A DNA stretch of 64,000 nucleotides from Rhytidiadelphus loreus (lineage: Eukaryota; Streptophyta; Bryopsida; Hypnales; Hylocomiaceae), in NCBI GenBank assembly GCA_947034895.1, contig OX344764.1:51689348-51753347 (forward strand), written 5' to 3'. Positions within the stretch are counted from its first letter, which is position 1. The number at the start of each line of letters is the position of its first letter. Made by a program: the position numbers and the translations under genes. Below are positions 36,552 through 49,329 of the stretch, piece after piece. Under the pieces are notes generated by a model that saw only the letters and a list, made by a program, of their open reading frames with translations, searched no databases and had not been told where the DNA came from.

Positions 36552-38308
36552 CTACGGTATGAAAGAGTAGTGTGAATGGAGCGTCTATTGGGAATGGCTC
36601 AACTATTTAAGCCTCGTGGATTTTGAGATGGCGAATTCCATCCTTAATGCCTCGCGGATAGGAGGTGAACCATGTAATAAAAGAATCAACATGTTCATCC
36701 CCCTTGAGAAATTCTCGGGTCCTTGTGTGATGGCAAGGTAGTTGATGCACCCCACAACGACTACCATTGTTGGGTGGACTATGGAGGTGAGCACCCCGCC
36801 AATACATGGGTTTGAACTCATAACCACCTTAGAGCCTCCTTACATGTATCGATCATCGGGGAACTTTCACAGCGGCTGCTACAATGAAAAATAGACATTG
36901 CATTTTCATGTAGACCTGATAGGTGGGGATGGAGACAATAAAAAATTCCCATGTATTAGATTCCCTAGTCTCCACCATGAGGTTGTTCACCGGTATCAGT
37001 AAAACTTCAACTCTTCTTTTTCCGCTTACCCACCCCGGCAAGACCATCAGTGGAGCTGCTTTTGTCTTCTTGCTTGAATTAGCATAAAGCTTATCCATCG
37101 GGTGAGCATGTAAGCTGGCCCTTATTAGTGTACCAAGGTTGCAAGTGACTTTGGATGAAACATACCAAATGAGAGTGAACTATTAATTTACTCACTCAAA
37201 TAAGCATGCATTCATCCAGCAAAATGATTATCTCTAAAGGCAATGTAATCATTCAACGATTTCATCCATTGCAAAAGAGGAATATATTATTACATTTGTT
37301 TGGTATTGCTTTGGGAGGATGAGTTACTTCTAAAGACTTTGTGTTCACAAACACTTCTAAATGAATTTTATACTTACCCTATTTACATTGTTTGTTGTGT
37401 TTGCTTCAATTTTCGTAATTTTTTTCTAGAGTATTCTTAAATTGGATTTTTCTTTTTGAAAAACAAAACAAAACAAAATATAGACAATTTTGTGGACTTT
37501 CATACATTATGGAATAAGTATTTTGAAAAATTATTTCATTCACTAGCTACAATTGCTCATCTATCAAAAAATCACTTGCTCCAAATTTCATCTCTGAATT
37601 CCTTAGATTAGGTACTCAATAATACTTCAAAGCTCTAAATTTGCAAGTGTGATATATTTTCAAAAATCAATATTCCTTCTCAGCTGAAGTCCATGGGTTG
37701 TATATTATTTGCTACGATAATCTCACCATTAGGATTTATATGTTTCAGTTTCATTTTTGGACTATTATCAATTTAATTTCCCTTTCTAACATTCACCCAC
37801 TTCTACGTAAGAATTATTTTTTTAAGTGAAAATTATGTTAAGAAAATTTAAGTTTAAATTCTAAATTTTCAACTCGATTTTCTATTATGTAGATTTAAAC
37901 CTCAAAACTTTATAGAACAAAAAATTTAAATTAAGAGAATTCAAAGTCTGAAAATCTAATAAGGTGAAGGTAAAAAAAATCTTTTTTTTTCCACTTTGAT
38001 CACTCATTAGCTTTTAACCTCTAAAGCCCTAAACCATGATTTCAAGCCATTTTTCACTTTGGGGTAAGCCCTTCCCGATGCAATATTTGTTAACCCCTAA
38101 AGGTTTGAATATTGTTTTTTGACAACATATTGATTTTGGGCAGCTCATTATGAACAAATTTTTTATTTTTTTTATTTGAAAATTTCACACAACATGCGCT
38201 TGAGGAGTAACTTTAAGGCCCAACAATTTTCATAACTTTTAACTATATGGTTAAAAATTTAAGGCATGATATGTAATTTTCAACAATCGGCAGACAACCT
38301 CGATAATG
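36552..38308. other. intergenic DNA, no gene recognised
   Basis: The part to about 37.1 kb contains two minus-strand frames (36603-36827, 36853-37098) with no recognisable domain. The rest is AT-rich. No structured repeat was found before the foldback at 38309. Confidence 0.4.
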
Positions 38309-39566
38309 CATTAGAGAAATTCTCAGCCCTCCAGAGGGCCGCTCCAGAGCAACTGAAAGGACCCCAAGATTACATTTAACTTTACTTAATGATTTGTTTT
38401 TCCCCTATAGTCGATCACCGGAAGTCATGATGTCCGACAACTGTTAATGGCTCAAAATTCAAGTATAAGTAGTTAAATAATGAGGGTTCAAGTATTGTAA
38501 ATTAAGAAAATTCATTGAAATTAAGCAAAATGAAGTGAATTTTCAAGCTAGTTGCCAAAAAAATTAGAAAACTCTGACGTTTTCCAACTAACTTCTAAAG
38601 TCAATTAGTTTAAGATGTTTAATGATGACAAGAGAATATATCTTTATGTACACATGGGGTGGTAGGAGGTAGAACAACCCATGTGGGATATGTAGTTTAA
38701 AATTTGTAGTTTCTCAATTGCTCATAGTTAAGTTTAAAGTAGGAATCTTGTTAAAACTAGAATTTTAAACCCCATTTAGGCATAGTAAAATGAATTTTTT
38801 CAAAAAACTTTGAACTAAAAAAAGTTGAAAAATCAAACTAGTTTTCATGTACAAGAATTAATTTTATGTTTAGAGCCTCCAATAAAAAGTTATAGACAAA
38901 ATTCTAAAAGGGGTTGAAAGGGAGATTTTCTTTGACATTTTCAAAAACCTTCTCTAAATTTTGACTATAACTTTTTATTGGAGGCTCTAAACTTCAAACG
39001 GATTTTTGGACATGGAAACTAGCTTGATTCTACAACTTTATTTAGTTCAAAGGTTTCTGATAAAAATTATTCTACTATGCCTAAATGAGGTTTGAAATTC
39101 TAGTTTTAACACAATTCCTACTTTAAACTTAACTATGAGCGGTTGAAAAACTACAAATTCTAAACTACATATCCCACATGGGTTGTTCTACCTCCTACCA
39201 CTTCATGTGTACATAAAGAGAATCTCTTCTCATCATTAAACATCTTAAACTAAGTGACTTTAAAAGTTAGTTGGAAAATGTAAGAGTTTCCTAATTTTTT
39301 GGCAACTAGCTTGAAAATTCACTTCATTTTAAATAATTTCATTGAATTTGTTTAATTTTTCAATTAATCACCTCATATGTTCAAGCGGTTGATTATTAAA
39401 CAGACTTTTATTACACTTTCGTTATTGGAGTTCTGACGTCTTTCGCGATATTCACCCACTTTGACAATGCATTGTGGCTATATGTCCCTACTAATTCTTA
39501 CACAATTAATAGATTGGTTTGGTCACTATGGAGTATCCCTCTGGAGGGTTGAGAATTTTTCTAATG
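38309..39566. mobile_element. 1.26-kb near-palindromic foldback element
   Basis: Left end CATTAGAGAAATTCTCAGCC, continuing CTCCAGAGGG; the right end on the minus strand reads CATTAGAAAAATTCTCAACC, continuing CTCCAGAGGG. Inside, a long stretch from about 38525 is repeated in inverted order up to about 39335. Landmarks are CTTATGTACACATG, GGTAGGAGGTAGAACAACCC, ATGTGGGATATGTAGTTTA, AGTTAAGTTTAAAGTAGGAA and GAGCCTCCAATAAAAAGTTA, each with an inverted partner. The centre lies near 38930. Arms differ by scattered substitutions, and there is no coding capacity. A transcript across it would form a very long hairpin. Confidence 0.9.
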
Positions 39567-40189
39567 GTGTTGGATTATCTTAACAAACTTGTTGAGAGTA
39601 TTTATAAAAAAATTTAAATCAATTGGACCTATCTATCAAGATCGCCTAAACTACCTCTACTTCGAAAAAAATGTCTTTTTGAGCCATAATTTTTTAAACC
39701 TTGACTTGGATTGTTGTAAAAATTTCTAGGCATCAAACAAATATGAACATTTAGTAAAAAATTCACAAGAATCCAACAAATATTGCATTGGAAAGGATTG
39801 CCCCAAAGTAGAAAATGGTCTGAAATCGTACCTTAAGGCTTTAGGAGTTAATCTACCAAATGGATTGCCAAAGTGTCTCAGAAAATTTCCACACATTCTC
39901 ATACAAGTCTAATACAATATGCAAAAAAAGTAGTTTGTTTCATCGTAGCTTTTTGCACTAGAAATGGCAATTTTGAAGTGTTTTTTGGTGACACCTATAG
40001 AGATTAAGTGGATTACTAACAAGTCCAACAATTGTTCTTGACAATTGACACTTGGGGCAAACTTCCATGCAAGGAAATTGGAGAAAACAAGCAAAGAAGA
40101 CAAAAAGGGATTGTGATTTTCAACATAAAAATATGCAACATTCATTTCCTAAAATTAAAATTGTTGGCCATTATGAATTTGGAGGAGGC

Positions 40190-42120
40190 TTATGAAAAGC
40201 AAGGTGGGCAACCTTTTTAACATTGTACTTAACTTTTTGGTTGCTTTTAGTTTGACAACAAGACAAAGCTCCTCCTCAAATGTATTTTCTGCCTACTCAC
40301 ATAACAATGAAAGCATTCCCAAACTCAGCAAAAACAGTTCCCACTCTAGTTATAAAACTGAACATGAAAGTTCATTTTGGACTCCGATTATGCATCGAAG
40401 ATCATCCTCAACGTCTTCTTCTGGCTCTCCGTCTGCCTTGCGATCTTTTTTGCATTGAAACTCTTTCAGTTGTGTCAAAAAAAGAAGAGAGGACTAGCTT
40501 GACAGTACCTGCCACAGGACATCTCAACATTTCCCAGTTCGAATCATGCAAAATTATCCAGCAGCCCCCAAATGAAGCTTCCGGCCAAGCTTCGTCGTTG
40601 CATCGAGGAACAGACGCAACGATTTCATCAGTGCGGCGGATCGGAAGAGCTAGACGACGACTGACTTGGAAGCGACTGACGCGGCACTCTATGCGCGCGC
40701 CATGTGCTTTACCGTACGTTACAGGGAGCTGAATTTTACTGCAGGCTCGCTCGACCTTCAATTCGACCTTTTTCAGAATCCAGATCGATCGGAGCGCCTG
40801 CCTGCCAGGGTTCCGTTTTATTTCATTTTGGGGGGCAACATTTGCAGAAATCTATCTGCAGCCAGTTCTTCACTCAAAGCCATATTAAGCACTTTTCATG
40901 AAGCTTTTGACGTACGTCCATGTGTGCCGTCATTCATCCACATAGGAATCACTGGCAAATATTCTGCAAAGAGTTTGTTAGCAATTCAGCAATATCTGAA
41001 GGCCGGGAGACTATATATGTTGCCAGATATTCCTTCAGAACAATTTGTATCGCTCAATAGAATACGTCCCTGCTGCTTGGCTGTACCCAGCTGCCGAATT
41101 CTCTCTCCCGAAATGCAGATCGTCGATCGACACCTGTTGGGTCGACGGTGTTGCAATTACCAAAAGCGTGGACTTTTTACAGAACGTAATCATCTCTTGC
41201 TTTTCGATTTGCTTTTCGATTTGCTTTTGCATTGACGGACACAAATTTTGTGGTGCAGGAAAGCCATTCATGACATGCATTGGAAAAGGAGCTTGCGTCA
41301 TGGAAACCAGTTTTGAAGGTTCTTCCAGAATCCAGACAGAATGAGAATCACTCATCCTTGACGTCATTTGCTTTTGCGAATCTGCGAGTTTGCTGAGAAT
41401 TCTCGTCAGGAGTTGACTTTGCTCACTTTCTAATTCTCACGCAAATTCATGTGATTCATCGTCATCGGCGTGATTCTTATTAGCGCCCAACATTGAGAAA
41501 GCCGCTCTGGAATCTAGGATTTGTAGGTTTATGTTTCCAGGATCGAACCCGCCTCAAAAATTGTCAGTTGTGTAAATCCCTCTGAACTTACAGTAAGAGA
41601 AACTGTCATTATACGCCCAAACGTGTTCAAAATGCACGCAATAACATGGAGTTTGTGCCGTTGTGACATTATAGTACTGTTGTATGGAAAGCTTCAGTAA
41701 GAAAGTAATTTAATTAGAATCATAAAGAAGGCGCTTCAAAAGTTAAAACCCTTTTCAGTCTTGAAACTCCTGATTACGGTATTTGAATGCAACAGTTCTT
41801 GTAATATAACAGTGTGATCTAAAGAGAGTACACAGTAAGGATCCGTATTCGGTTTATAAATGTTTTTGAACAAAGGTGACGAAAGCTCTGTCATTGCATT
41901 CTGTTTCAAATTTTCGTTGGCTTTGGCTGCGATAGTGACGGTGCTTTTGCAGCCATGAATGTGACAGTAATGCATTTCTAGAGTTTCGTAGGACTGAGGT
42001 CCAGCAACAAACGACCTCAAGGAGAGACCACAGCTTCCTGGGAAGACAACAAAGCTGGTCTGTTGTGAACTGGAACGCTTTGGAGCTCAGAAACCGGAAG
42101 TTGGAAAAGAGAGTCAATTT
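40190..42120. other. balanced-composition island of unknown nature
   Basis: Composition rises above the AT-rich surroundings and several medium frames occur: 40280-40732 plus, 40666-41235 plus (189 codons), 41035-41367 minus and 41736-42020 minus. No translation shows a domain I recognise, and I could not connect the frames with credible splice sites. A short internal repeat TTGCTTTTCGATTTGC occurs around 41200-41230. Options are a lineage-specific gene, a long non-coding RNA, a decayed gene or a promoter region. Confidence 0.25.
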
Positions 42121-43075
42121 GACTTGGACAAGGCATGACTATAAATTTGACCATGCTTATACTATTGATTTCATAAGGAAATTTCTCCTTCTAGGTTTTG
42201 GCACATCACTACCATAGACTTGCAAAAGAAAATGGTATCGTGCATTGCTATATAATTACAAAAAGAAGTAGCAAGTGTTTATGTCAATTTTGAAGGCATA
42301 AGGAATAAGTGACAAATTTCCAAAAGTCAATGTTGGTTGATACATACAAAGAAAAGATTTCCATCATTGAATCAAATCATTGCCCAATCAAAAGTGAATT
42401 GAATTTTTTTTCACCATTAATTGTCTCCTATCAAAACTACCACCTCAACGACACTGTAAATGGACCCATTAATTCTCCAACATGGTTTCTAATGCCACCT
42501 TGTTGTTCTCCTTTACTCTTCACCATTTCAAGCATTTTGCTTGTTCATTTTTCATTCCATAATAGGGGTCAACATTCCATCGGGTCAATTTAAAGTGTAT
42601 TCTAACTTATCCTATTAGTGCATTGATACTAATTTTCCAAAGTCTCACTATTTTGAATTAGTGCAATTTTAAATAATTATGGTGCAATTTAGTAATTTTT
42701 ACAATAATAATTTTGCAACACACTAATTTTGCATGCTTAGTAGGAGTACAAATCAATTTAGTTACCTTAGTATGAAATTCTTGCTTAAAATTTAGAAGAC
42801 TTTGACAAAGCAAACAATGAGAGTTGAAATCTGTTGTATTTCAAAGATGTTAGATTAAGGGTAGTTTAGTGTCAATAATAAGTGATCCACGACCTCAACT
42901 TTGAAAATTTATTGTTTACACATATAATATAGGAAAATTTTCAGACCAATTACATTATTTCATTTCTGTTTTCAATCACTACCACCTTGATAAGATTTTT
43001 ATTTTCTCCCAAATTGTATTCACAAACAAGAGTTTGTTTTAAGTGAGAGTATACCTTAGTAACATAGAATATATA

Positions 43076-43238
43076 GGGAATTTGGTTAAAATGGTAATTA
43101 TATTCCATATGCCATGTTTAGACCACGTGGTCTGAACCACGAAACTGCTTTCTAAGACACATATAGATTTCAGACCGCATAGTCTAAATTGTAAAAGTAC
43201 CAAAGTTTGCACAATGGTGCCATTTTAACCAAATTCCC
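43076..43238. mobile_element. MITE-like element just beyond the IDH stop codon
   Basis: A perfect 19-bp inverted repeat (GGGAATTTGGTTAAAATGG at 43076-43094, its complement at 43220-43238) bounds a 163-bp element. Inside is a 14-bp perfect palindrome AGACCACGTGGTCT (43120-43133) that includes the G-box core CACGTG, and a related CAGACCGCATAGTCT block. The outer flanks are TATA-rich, so a TA duplication is possible. It lies only 40 bp downstream of the IDH coding end and probably falls in its 3' UTR. Confidence 0.8.
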
Positions 43239-43278
43239 CATATATATATATATATGATTGTGTGTACACGTGTATCAA

Positions 43279-46200
43279 CTATTTCCCAAGGTTGTCGATG
43301 AGTGCGTTGGTGTAATTGGTGCAGGTAGCGGAGCCTCCAAGGTCGCCTGTTCGGTATTTCCCCTCAGCAATCGTCTTCAGAATGGATTTGTGGATCATCT
43401 CAGCAGGTTCCGTCATCTTCAGGTGTTGCAGCATCATCACGGAGCTCAATAGAATTGCTGTAGGATTTGCCAAATTCTGCAGTCAAATAATACTAACAGC
43501 TCATGAATCCAATCAATTTGGATACGTAAACATGTCACATAAGGAATGTATGTCATCCTATTTGTAGCATAATTCAATTGTGACCTCTTTGTTGTCACTA
43601 TTTTATCAGTACGGTAACATAGTGCATGTTTCAAATTGCAATGAAGTGTATCATGAATCAGTAAATTTAGAGAATTCTGTGATTATCTACACAACAATCT
43701 CTTTCATAACATATTATCTACTATCACATCCTATGTTTTCTCACCAAGTCCCTTGGAGTTCACATATTTAACTCAAATTTGGTCTCAAGAAGTTGAATTT
43801 AAATGTGATATCTACAGCACACCTTTCCAGCAATGTCAGGGGCTGTCCCATGCACAGCTTCCATAAGCGCTAAGCCGTTGTCTCCAATGTTGCCACTGCA
43901 CACAAGGATTTTTTGGTGAATGCTACAAAGGAAAAATTCAAGTTCAAAATCCACTTGTGGAGTGTTGTCAGAGTTGTCCTGGTTCAACAGGTGCTTCATG
44001 AGAATTTTACATAATATACTTGGAAAATAGTAATTACGTAATGAAATTAGAATTGTATTTCAATGGCCTTGTCCAGCAGCTACTGTAGTAATCCGACTTA
44101 GTCAAGCATTGGTTACCTTGGAGTCAAGCCCAAGCCTCCAATCAATCCGGCACAGAGATCACTGATTATGTCGCCATACAAATTAGGCATCACCAAGACA
44201 TCAAAAAGCCCTGGATTTTTCACCAACTGCAACATCACTCCCACATGCATGCATAAGAAATAAGGTAAATGAGTCCATTGCGGACACACATTGGTTCTTC
44301 ATTGGAACTGCCATAAATTAAGAGTATCAATGTTCAACATCTACATATAGCTCATAGTCATAGGATACAGAGCAATTAAGTAATAACAACTTGCATATTG
44401 GGCACACAGATGGAGTTGGAGGTTTTTGGGAAGCTATAAAACAATTTTTTTGTTCCATCAAAAACACTACAATGACTATATGCATTCATCCCCAAGTGTC
44501 TAACGATATTTGACAATTAACATATAAAGTGTATAATTTGTTTTTAGCTTGGACACCTATGGTTGAAGAACAACTTGTGGACAACAAATCATTGAATCTC
44601 AACTTAGTGATGGAGGTGCATACCATCATACAACAATTGTCAATGATAACCTCCTCATATACAAGGTCGGAATACTTCTCTGCTACTTCTCGACAACACT
44701 GTCATCCATGCTTACAACATTCCTATGAGATAATCTAAAGTTAATAGCAACAAGTCTACAAAATATACACTCATACCTCATTGATATGACATTCGCTAGA
44801 ACGATATTATGGAATATCTTGTTACAATCCCATTGGATGTAGCATACATGTCATACATTCAAATTATAGTGTAACTTCATACCACATTGAAATACTAAAA
44901 TATTGAAATGATCGTTATGTAATTAAAGAGATTGAACTAACCTACCATGAAAAAAACCTTTGGACCACCAAATCTTTAAATGTTCAAGATTTCATTAATC
45001 TCTTCTATGAGGACCATCAAGTGGATCTATATAGGCAAAATTCCTATGGCCTTGATTAAGAGCAAATATAGTGCTTTTGCTTGTTACTTTAAAGAAAAAA
45101 ATTGCACATTGGGAATATGTAATAATGGAGGTAATCCATTTCAGAGGCTCCACTACATGTTAGTCATTGGTTTGAGACCTTATACAATAATAAAATCTAA
45201 AAAGAAAGAGTCCAATCCTCAATTGAGATGAAAACAATGAAAGTCACAAACACCAAAGTCTTCAAAGTCATTTGAAGAGAATTTTTGTTAACCAATAAGG
45301 TAGAAAATACAAAAACCATTAGTAAACTAATATTGATTGAAATATCAATCCTTCTTGCTAAAAAAATTCATTAATTCATACAATTGGTTTGACTTATTTG
45401 TAATTAGTGTAAGCAAGATTTGAATAAATATATTTAAATGCTTATCCTTAAATGGAAATGGGATTTTCTATTCACTTATCTTATCCACTAGATTCTTCTT
45501 TGCATAATTGCATCAAAAATTCATACATAATGATCTAAAAAATATTCATCATATTAAGCTTTAGTATTCAATGTGATGTCTAGTCTTTATAATAATCTTC
45601 TAATGAAAACACACTCCTAAATATTGGTTAGAATGCTTTAAAGGTATATTCACACTAAGAGGAGAATGTGAAAGTTAACCCTTTTATGTCCTAAGAGTAC
45701 CTGTATGTGGTATTAAAAACAACCAAAAAATGTGAAAATTTGAAATTGTCTTTTCCAAGTATAGAGAAGTATAATTGTAACTAATCTTATTATCTTGTAA
45801 GTATGTTCTCAAAATGTGTTTGATGCAAAGATACAAAGATCATAAGTTTTAACAACTTCACATGTTAATTGACTTTCATTGCACCATGGCATTTTGCTAT
45901 ATTTCTACTTTTATCCAACAAAATAAAAATATGAGGTCACTACTATTCATGAAGGGAGCATCTTTTTGTCCCTTGAAGATTATATTAACCCCTCTATGTG
46001 ATAAACTCTCAAATTTGAAAAACTATTGACCCTTGCTATGGTTATATTTTAAACTCCTTTTAACCTTCGGGGCAAGGCTCAAATTTTATATCCCACCTTT
46101 TTCATCACAATTTATATTTTAAACTCCTTTTAACCTTCGGGGCAAGGCTCAAATTTTATATCCCACCTTTTTCATCACAATTTACATTTTAAACTCCTTT

Positions 46201-48666
46201 TAACCTTCGGGGCAAGGCTCAAATTTTATATCCCACCTTTTTCATCACAATGGGTGTGAAATGTACTTACCCGTAAGTTCACGACATAAATAGTACCCCT
46301 CTATCGTACATGATGTCAAATTTGACTTGCCTGTAGGAACAGGCCATCAGTCTTCTTCATTATGTTTGCTTTGTGGATGGCTGAAACACGTTTTCGACCA
46401 TGAAGCTTGGCGTAGTGGAAGGCATATTCAGCAACACGCTTGCTGGCAGTGCGGGTGATGATCTTCAAACTCTCCACCACACCTTTGACCACCTGGTCAT
46501 TGTCCAACAATTAACACTATAATGAAGAGTATCATGTACTGTAGTAATTGTGATTAGCCAATTAAAAAATGTACATAAAAAAAGGGGCAGATTTGTTGAT
46601 TTCTGCAAATAATCTTATAGTATGTCCCTGTAGCCACTTGCCACTCCAATGGCTCACTGGTTGTGCGAGGAAAATATGCCTATTATCAAGCAGATTTGCT
46701 ATCCAGGTATCTTGGAGAGGCTATTTGTCAACTCATGTATTTTTCAGAGATTGAGAAGTTTGAGAGATGCCACTTGCACCAAGACATTGCAACTAGAAAT
46801 GAATTTTTTGTGATTTTTCAAAATTTGTTGAGACTAAATCAATCACCCATGCTAATCCATGTGTTGACGTGTCCCCTCCCCAAGTGCATTGTCATGATGC
46901 TAAAGGATTGCTAAGATTGTGGTAATGGATGGGTGACTGATGCAAATGGGCATGTCCAATAGATATCCAAATTGGGTGACTAACAGCATTGGGTTGTTAA
47001 CACAACCTAATTATCAACACATACCTGATGCTCCAAACCACTGTACTCGCCTTCTGTGTTCTCTCGAATGGTAACAAGATCAACATTGTCGTAGCGCGTT
47101 TTGTAGCCTGGGATGCTCAAGCACGGCCGCACATTGGCATACAATCCAAGCTCTTTCCGCAGCGTCAAGTTCAAGGACTTGTGACCTTTCCCAATGGGAG
47201 TGGCCATGGGTCCCTTGAGGCCAATCCCACATTGCCTCACCGACTCCATACTATCCCAAGTGATGAAGCTCCCTGTTTTGGGATCCACTGTCTTGCCGAC
47301 AAAGTGGATGTCCCATTCGACTTGAACTCTCACGGCATCAAAAATCTGCACTCTCAGTTAGATCGCCCTAAGTGAACTAATATGTGCATAGAAATATTAT
47401 ACGTACATTCCGTTATTACTATAAAATTAAAATAAAAACAAAAAACAACATTACTTTCAGTTTATCTTGTAAAAATCCTATTCAACTATGATACAATTGG
47501 AAATGAAAAACTTCCTCATGCATTCTGGCAAAGAGAAAAGAATTTAGTGGCAACTAAATTGAAGCTCCTAAGTTTTAGGTTACACTAACGCTCTGAGAAT
47601 CAATTTCCTGTTCCTGACATTGTTCTAATGTCGAAATGAGAACGAAACTCTGCAGATTTGGTACCCGAGTTTTTATCCATCTCCTAAGAAGACGTTGATT
47701 GTCTCTGTGTCAAAAATTCACACTTATCAAGATTCAGAGTTCGTGTGAACTTTTTTTTGTTACGGTATACATTTGTCATGTGCAAAACCATAGTGATCTT
47801 CAAGGGTTGTAAAAATAGTAAGTACAAGGAACTATGAGTCTTGAGCTGCAAATGACTAGAAAACCTGTCTATGGTGCCCTGTGTCTTGGAAAACATGTAA
47901 AAAGGTTCACCCTGTTCCTCATAAGCTCTTCATATGCGTGCTTGACCTAATTCTTGTCATCAACTGTAGCTACATAATATTAGGTTCTTGCCTTAGTCAC
48001 CAGCACTTATTCAGAGATCTTTAAAGATGTCTCTCTTAGCAATGTCGTCTTCTGGACATCAGAAAACCAATGCAAGAGCAATGCAAGAGCAATGCAATCA
48101 GCAAACAGAGTTTTCAAGGAAGATCTAACGTTCTTTAAAGTCTCTCTGCTGCACCCAAGAACCTGAATGGATCATCTGTTCGATTTAATCAAATGCTGAG
48201 CTAAAGTCTGAATGCTAAGCTTAATTTGCTATCTTCTCATTAACAGCATGGCAAAGTGCCAATAGGAGTCATATCAGAGCAGTAGAATGTTTAATAACAT
48301 TCAAGTCCAATTCTCAAAGCAACAGAAGCATATGGTGACAAGAATGCCAAGCAATGGAAAAATCACCTTCTTGACCGATTCTGCAATCTCTGGACCAATG
48401 CCATCACCTGGAAACAACGTCGCCTTAATACACCCACCACCACTGGAAGAAAACCCTCTTCTCTCTCCACCATGATCTGAGGTTTGCAATACAGGAGAGC
48501 CTGTCACAGAGGAATTAGGAGAAATAGAGGGAGAACTGGACTGTTGTAGAAGAGATGGCGGTGCAAGAGTTAGCAGGTTCTCTCTCCCAGGATGACAAAG
48601 AGTGTTGATAGCTGACAATGCCCTATGCAACAACAACTGAGGGTTTCCCGGTGGCCGCAACGCCAT
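43279..48666 (-). CDS. IDH5: mitochondrial NAD-dependent isocitrate dehydrogenase, catalytic subunit
   Basis: Seven exons (48367-48666, 47025-47345, 46331-46492, 44624-44698, 44117-44226, 43823-43895, 43279-43476) join in phase to 412 residues. The enzyme converts isocitrate to 2-oxoglutarate with NAD in the TCA cycle, as a hetero-oligomer with regulatory subunits. Residues 1 to about 75 are Ser/Pro/Arg-rich and fit a mitochondrial targeting sequence. Core motifs: [19 protein letters not shown] (about 82-100), [27 protein letters not shown] (168-174; this form marks the catalytic rather than the regulatory subunit), [23 protein letters not shown] (active-site Lys), [22 protein letters not shown] (metal-binding Asp) and [11 protein letters not shown]. 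The third intron uses a GC donor (CAG/GCAAGT). The intron between exons 3 and 4 holds a 70-bp triplicate repeat. No key residue appears missing. Confidence 0.96.
46041..46250. repeat. three tandem 70-bp repeats in an IDH intron
   Basis: Units begin at 46041, 46111 and 46181 and contain AAACTCCTTTTAACCTTCGG and CAAATTTTATATCCCACC. Copies are identical except for one or two bases at the unit start. The near-identity implies recent expansion or gene conversion. The array lies about 80 bp beyond the GC donor of the third intron. Confidence 0.95.
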
Positions 48667-49265
48667 GCTTGCAGTACTGTAGGGGTGTCAAACCTCACTC
48701 TTCGCAACAATAATCTCCAATTGTGTCACTTTCACTTTCTTGAACAAACAAACTCTAGTGTACGTTAGTTCCTCCAAAGGATTGGAGTTAATTTTTCCCT
48801 ATCCAAATTGGGCACAAGACAATGCTACTTTCTCCGAAAGAAGTAACCTCTCATAGAATTTTCAAGTCTCGTTTGAGCACTGCCTCGAACTTATTGGAAT
48901 GCACAAGTCTCACATTGTAACACCCCGCTTCACTTCAAGATCACCAAATTTTCACAAGTCATTCCATCGTTCAATCAGAAGATAAAATGCTTGCAGCCCA
49001 AAGCTCAGCAAGAAAATAGGGTTGCAACCCCGAGTTTGGAACTGCAATGCTTGTAGGACTGAATGGAGGCTGTAACGTAGTTTGTTTCTGCTTCTTTTGT
49101 TGTGGGTTTTTGCTGTTGTTTGTTTTGTCTGCGACCTGCTAACCAACTTACCAACCGACTACTTGAAACCCAGAGTCCGGACATGACCGTTTCGAACGGA
49201 ATCTGATGTTTCGTTGGGTGGGACGTTAGGAGAACAGGGTGTGCATTCCTGTTGTAATGTTCACT

Positions 49266-49295
49266 AGGGTTTAGGGTTTGTGAGCCCTAAACCCT
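49266..49295. promoter_or_regulatory. telo-box inverted pair upstream of IDH
   Basis: AGGGTTTAGGG (49266-49276) and CCCTAAACCCT (49285-49295) form a perfect 11-bp stem with an 8-nt loop, 600 nt before the IDH start codon. It presents the plant telo-box on both strands. A role in IDH expression is only inferred from position. Confidence 0.5.
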
Positions 49296-49329
49296 GATTG
49301 CTATCTGTTTGTGAACATGTTCTTGCCTA

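Noticed and set aside
36770..36840. Possible SINE or tRNA B-box (GAGTTCAAACCC on the minus strand)
   Set aside because: No A-box at the right distance, no poly(A) tail and no cloverleaf can be drawn.
40666..41235. 189-codon plus-strand frame as a gene
   Set aside because: No domain and no supporting structure; described instead as part of an unexplained island.
46316..46330. Continuation of the IDH exon to an in-frame stop after ASQI
   Set aside because: It would truncate the enzyme before conserved exons that follow in correct phase; a GC donor explains the boundary.
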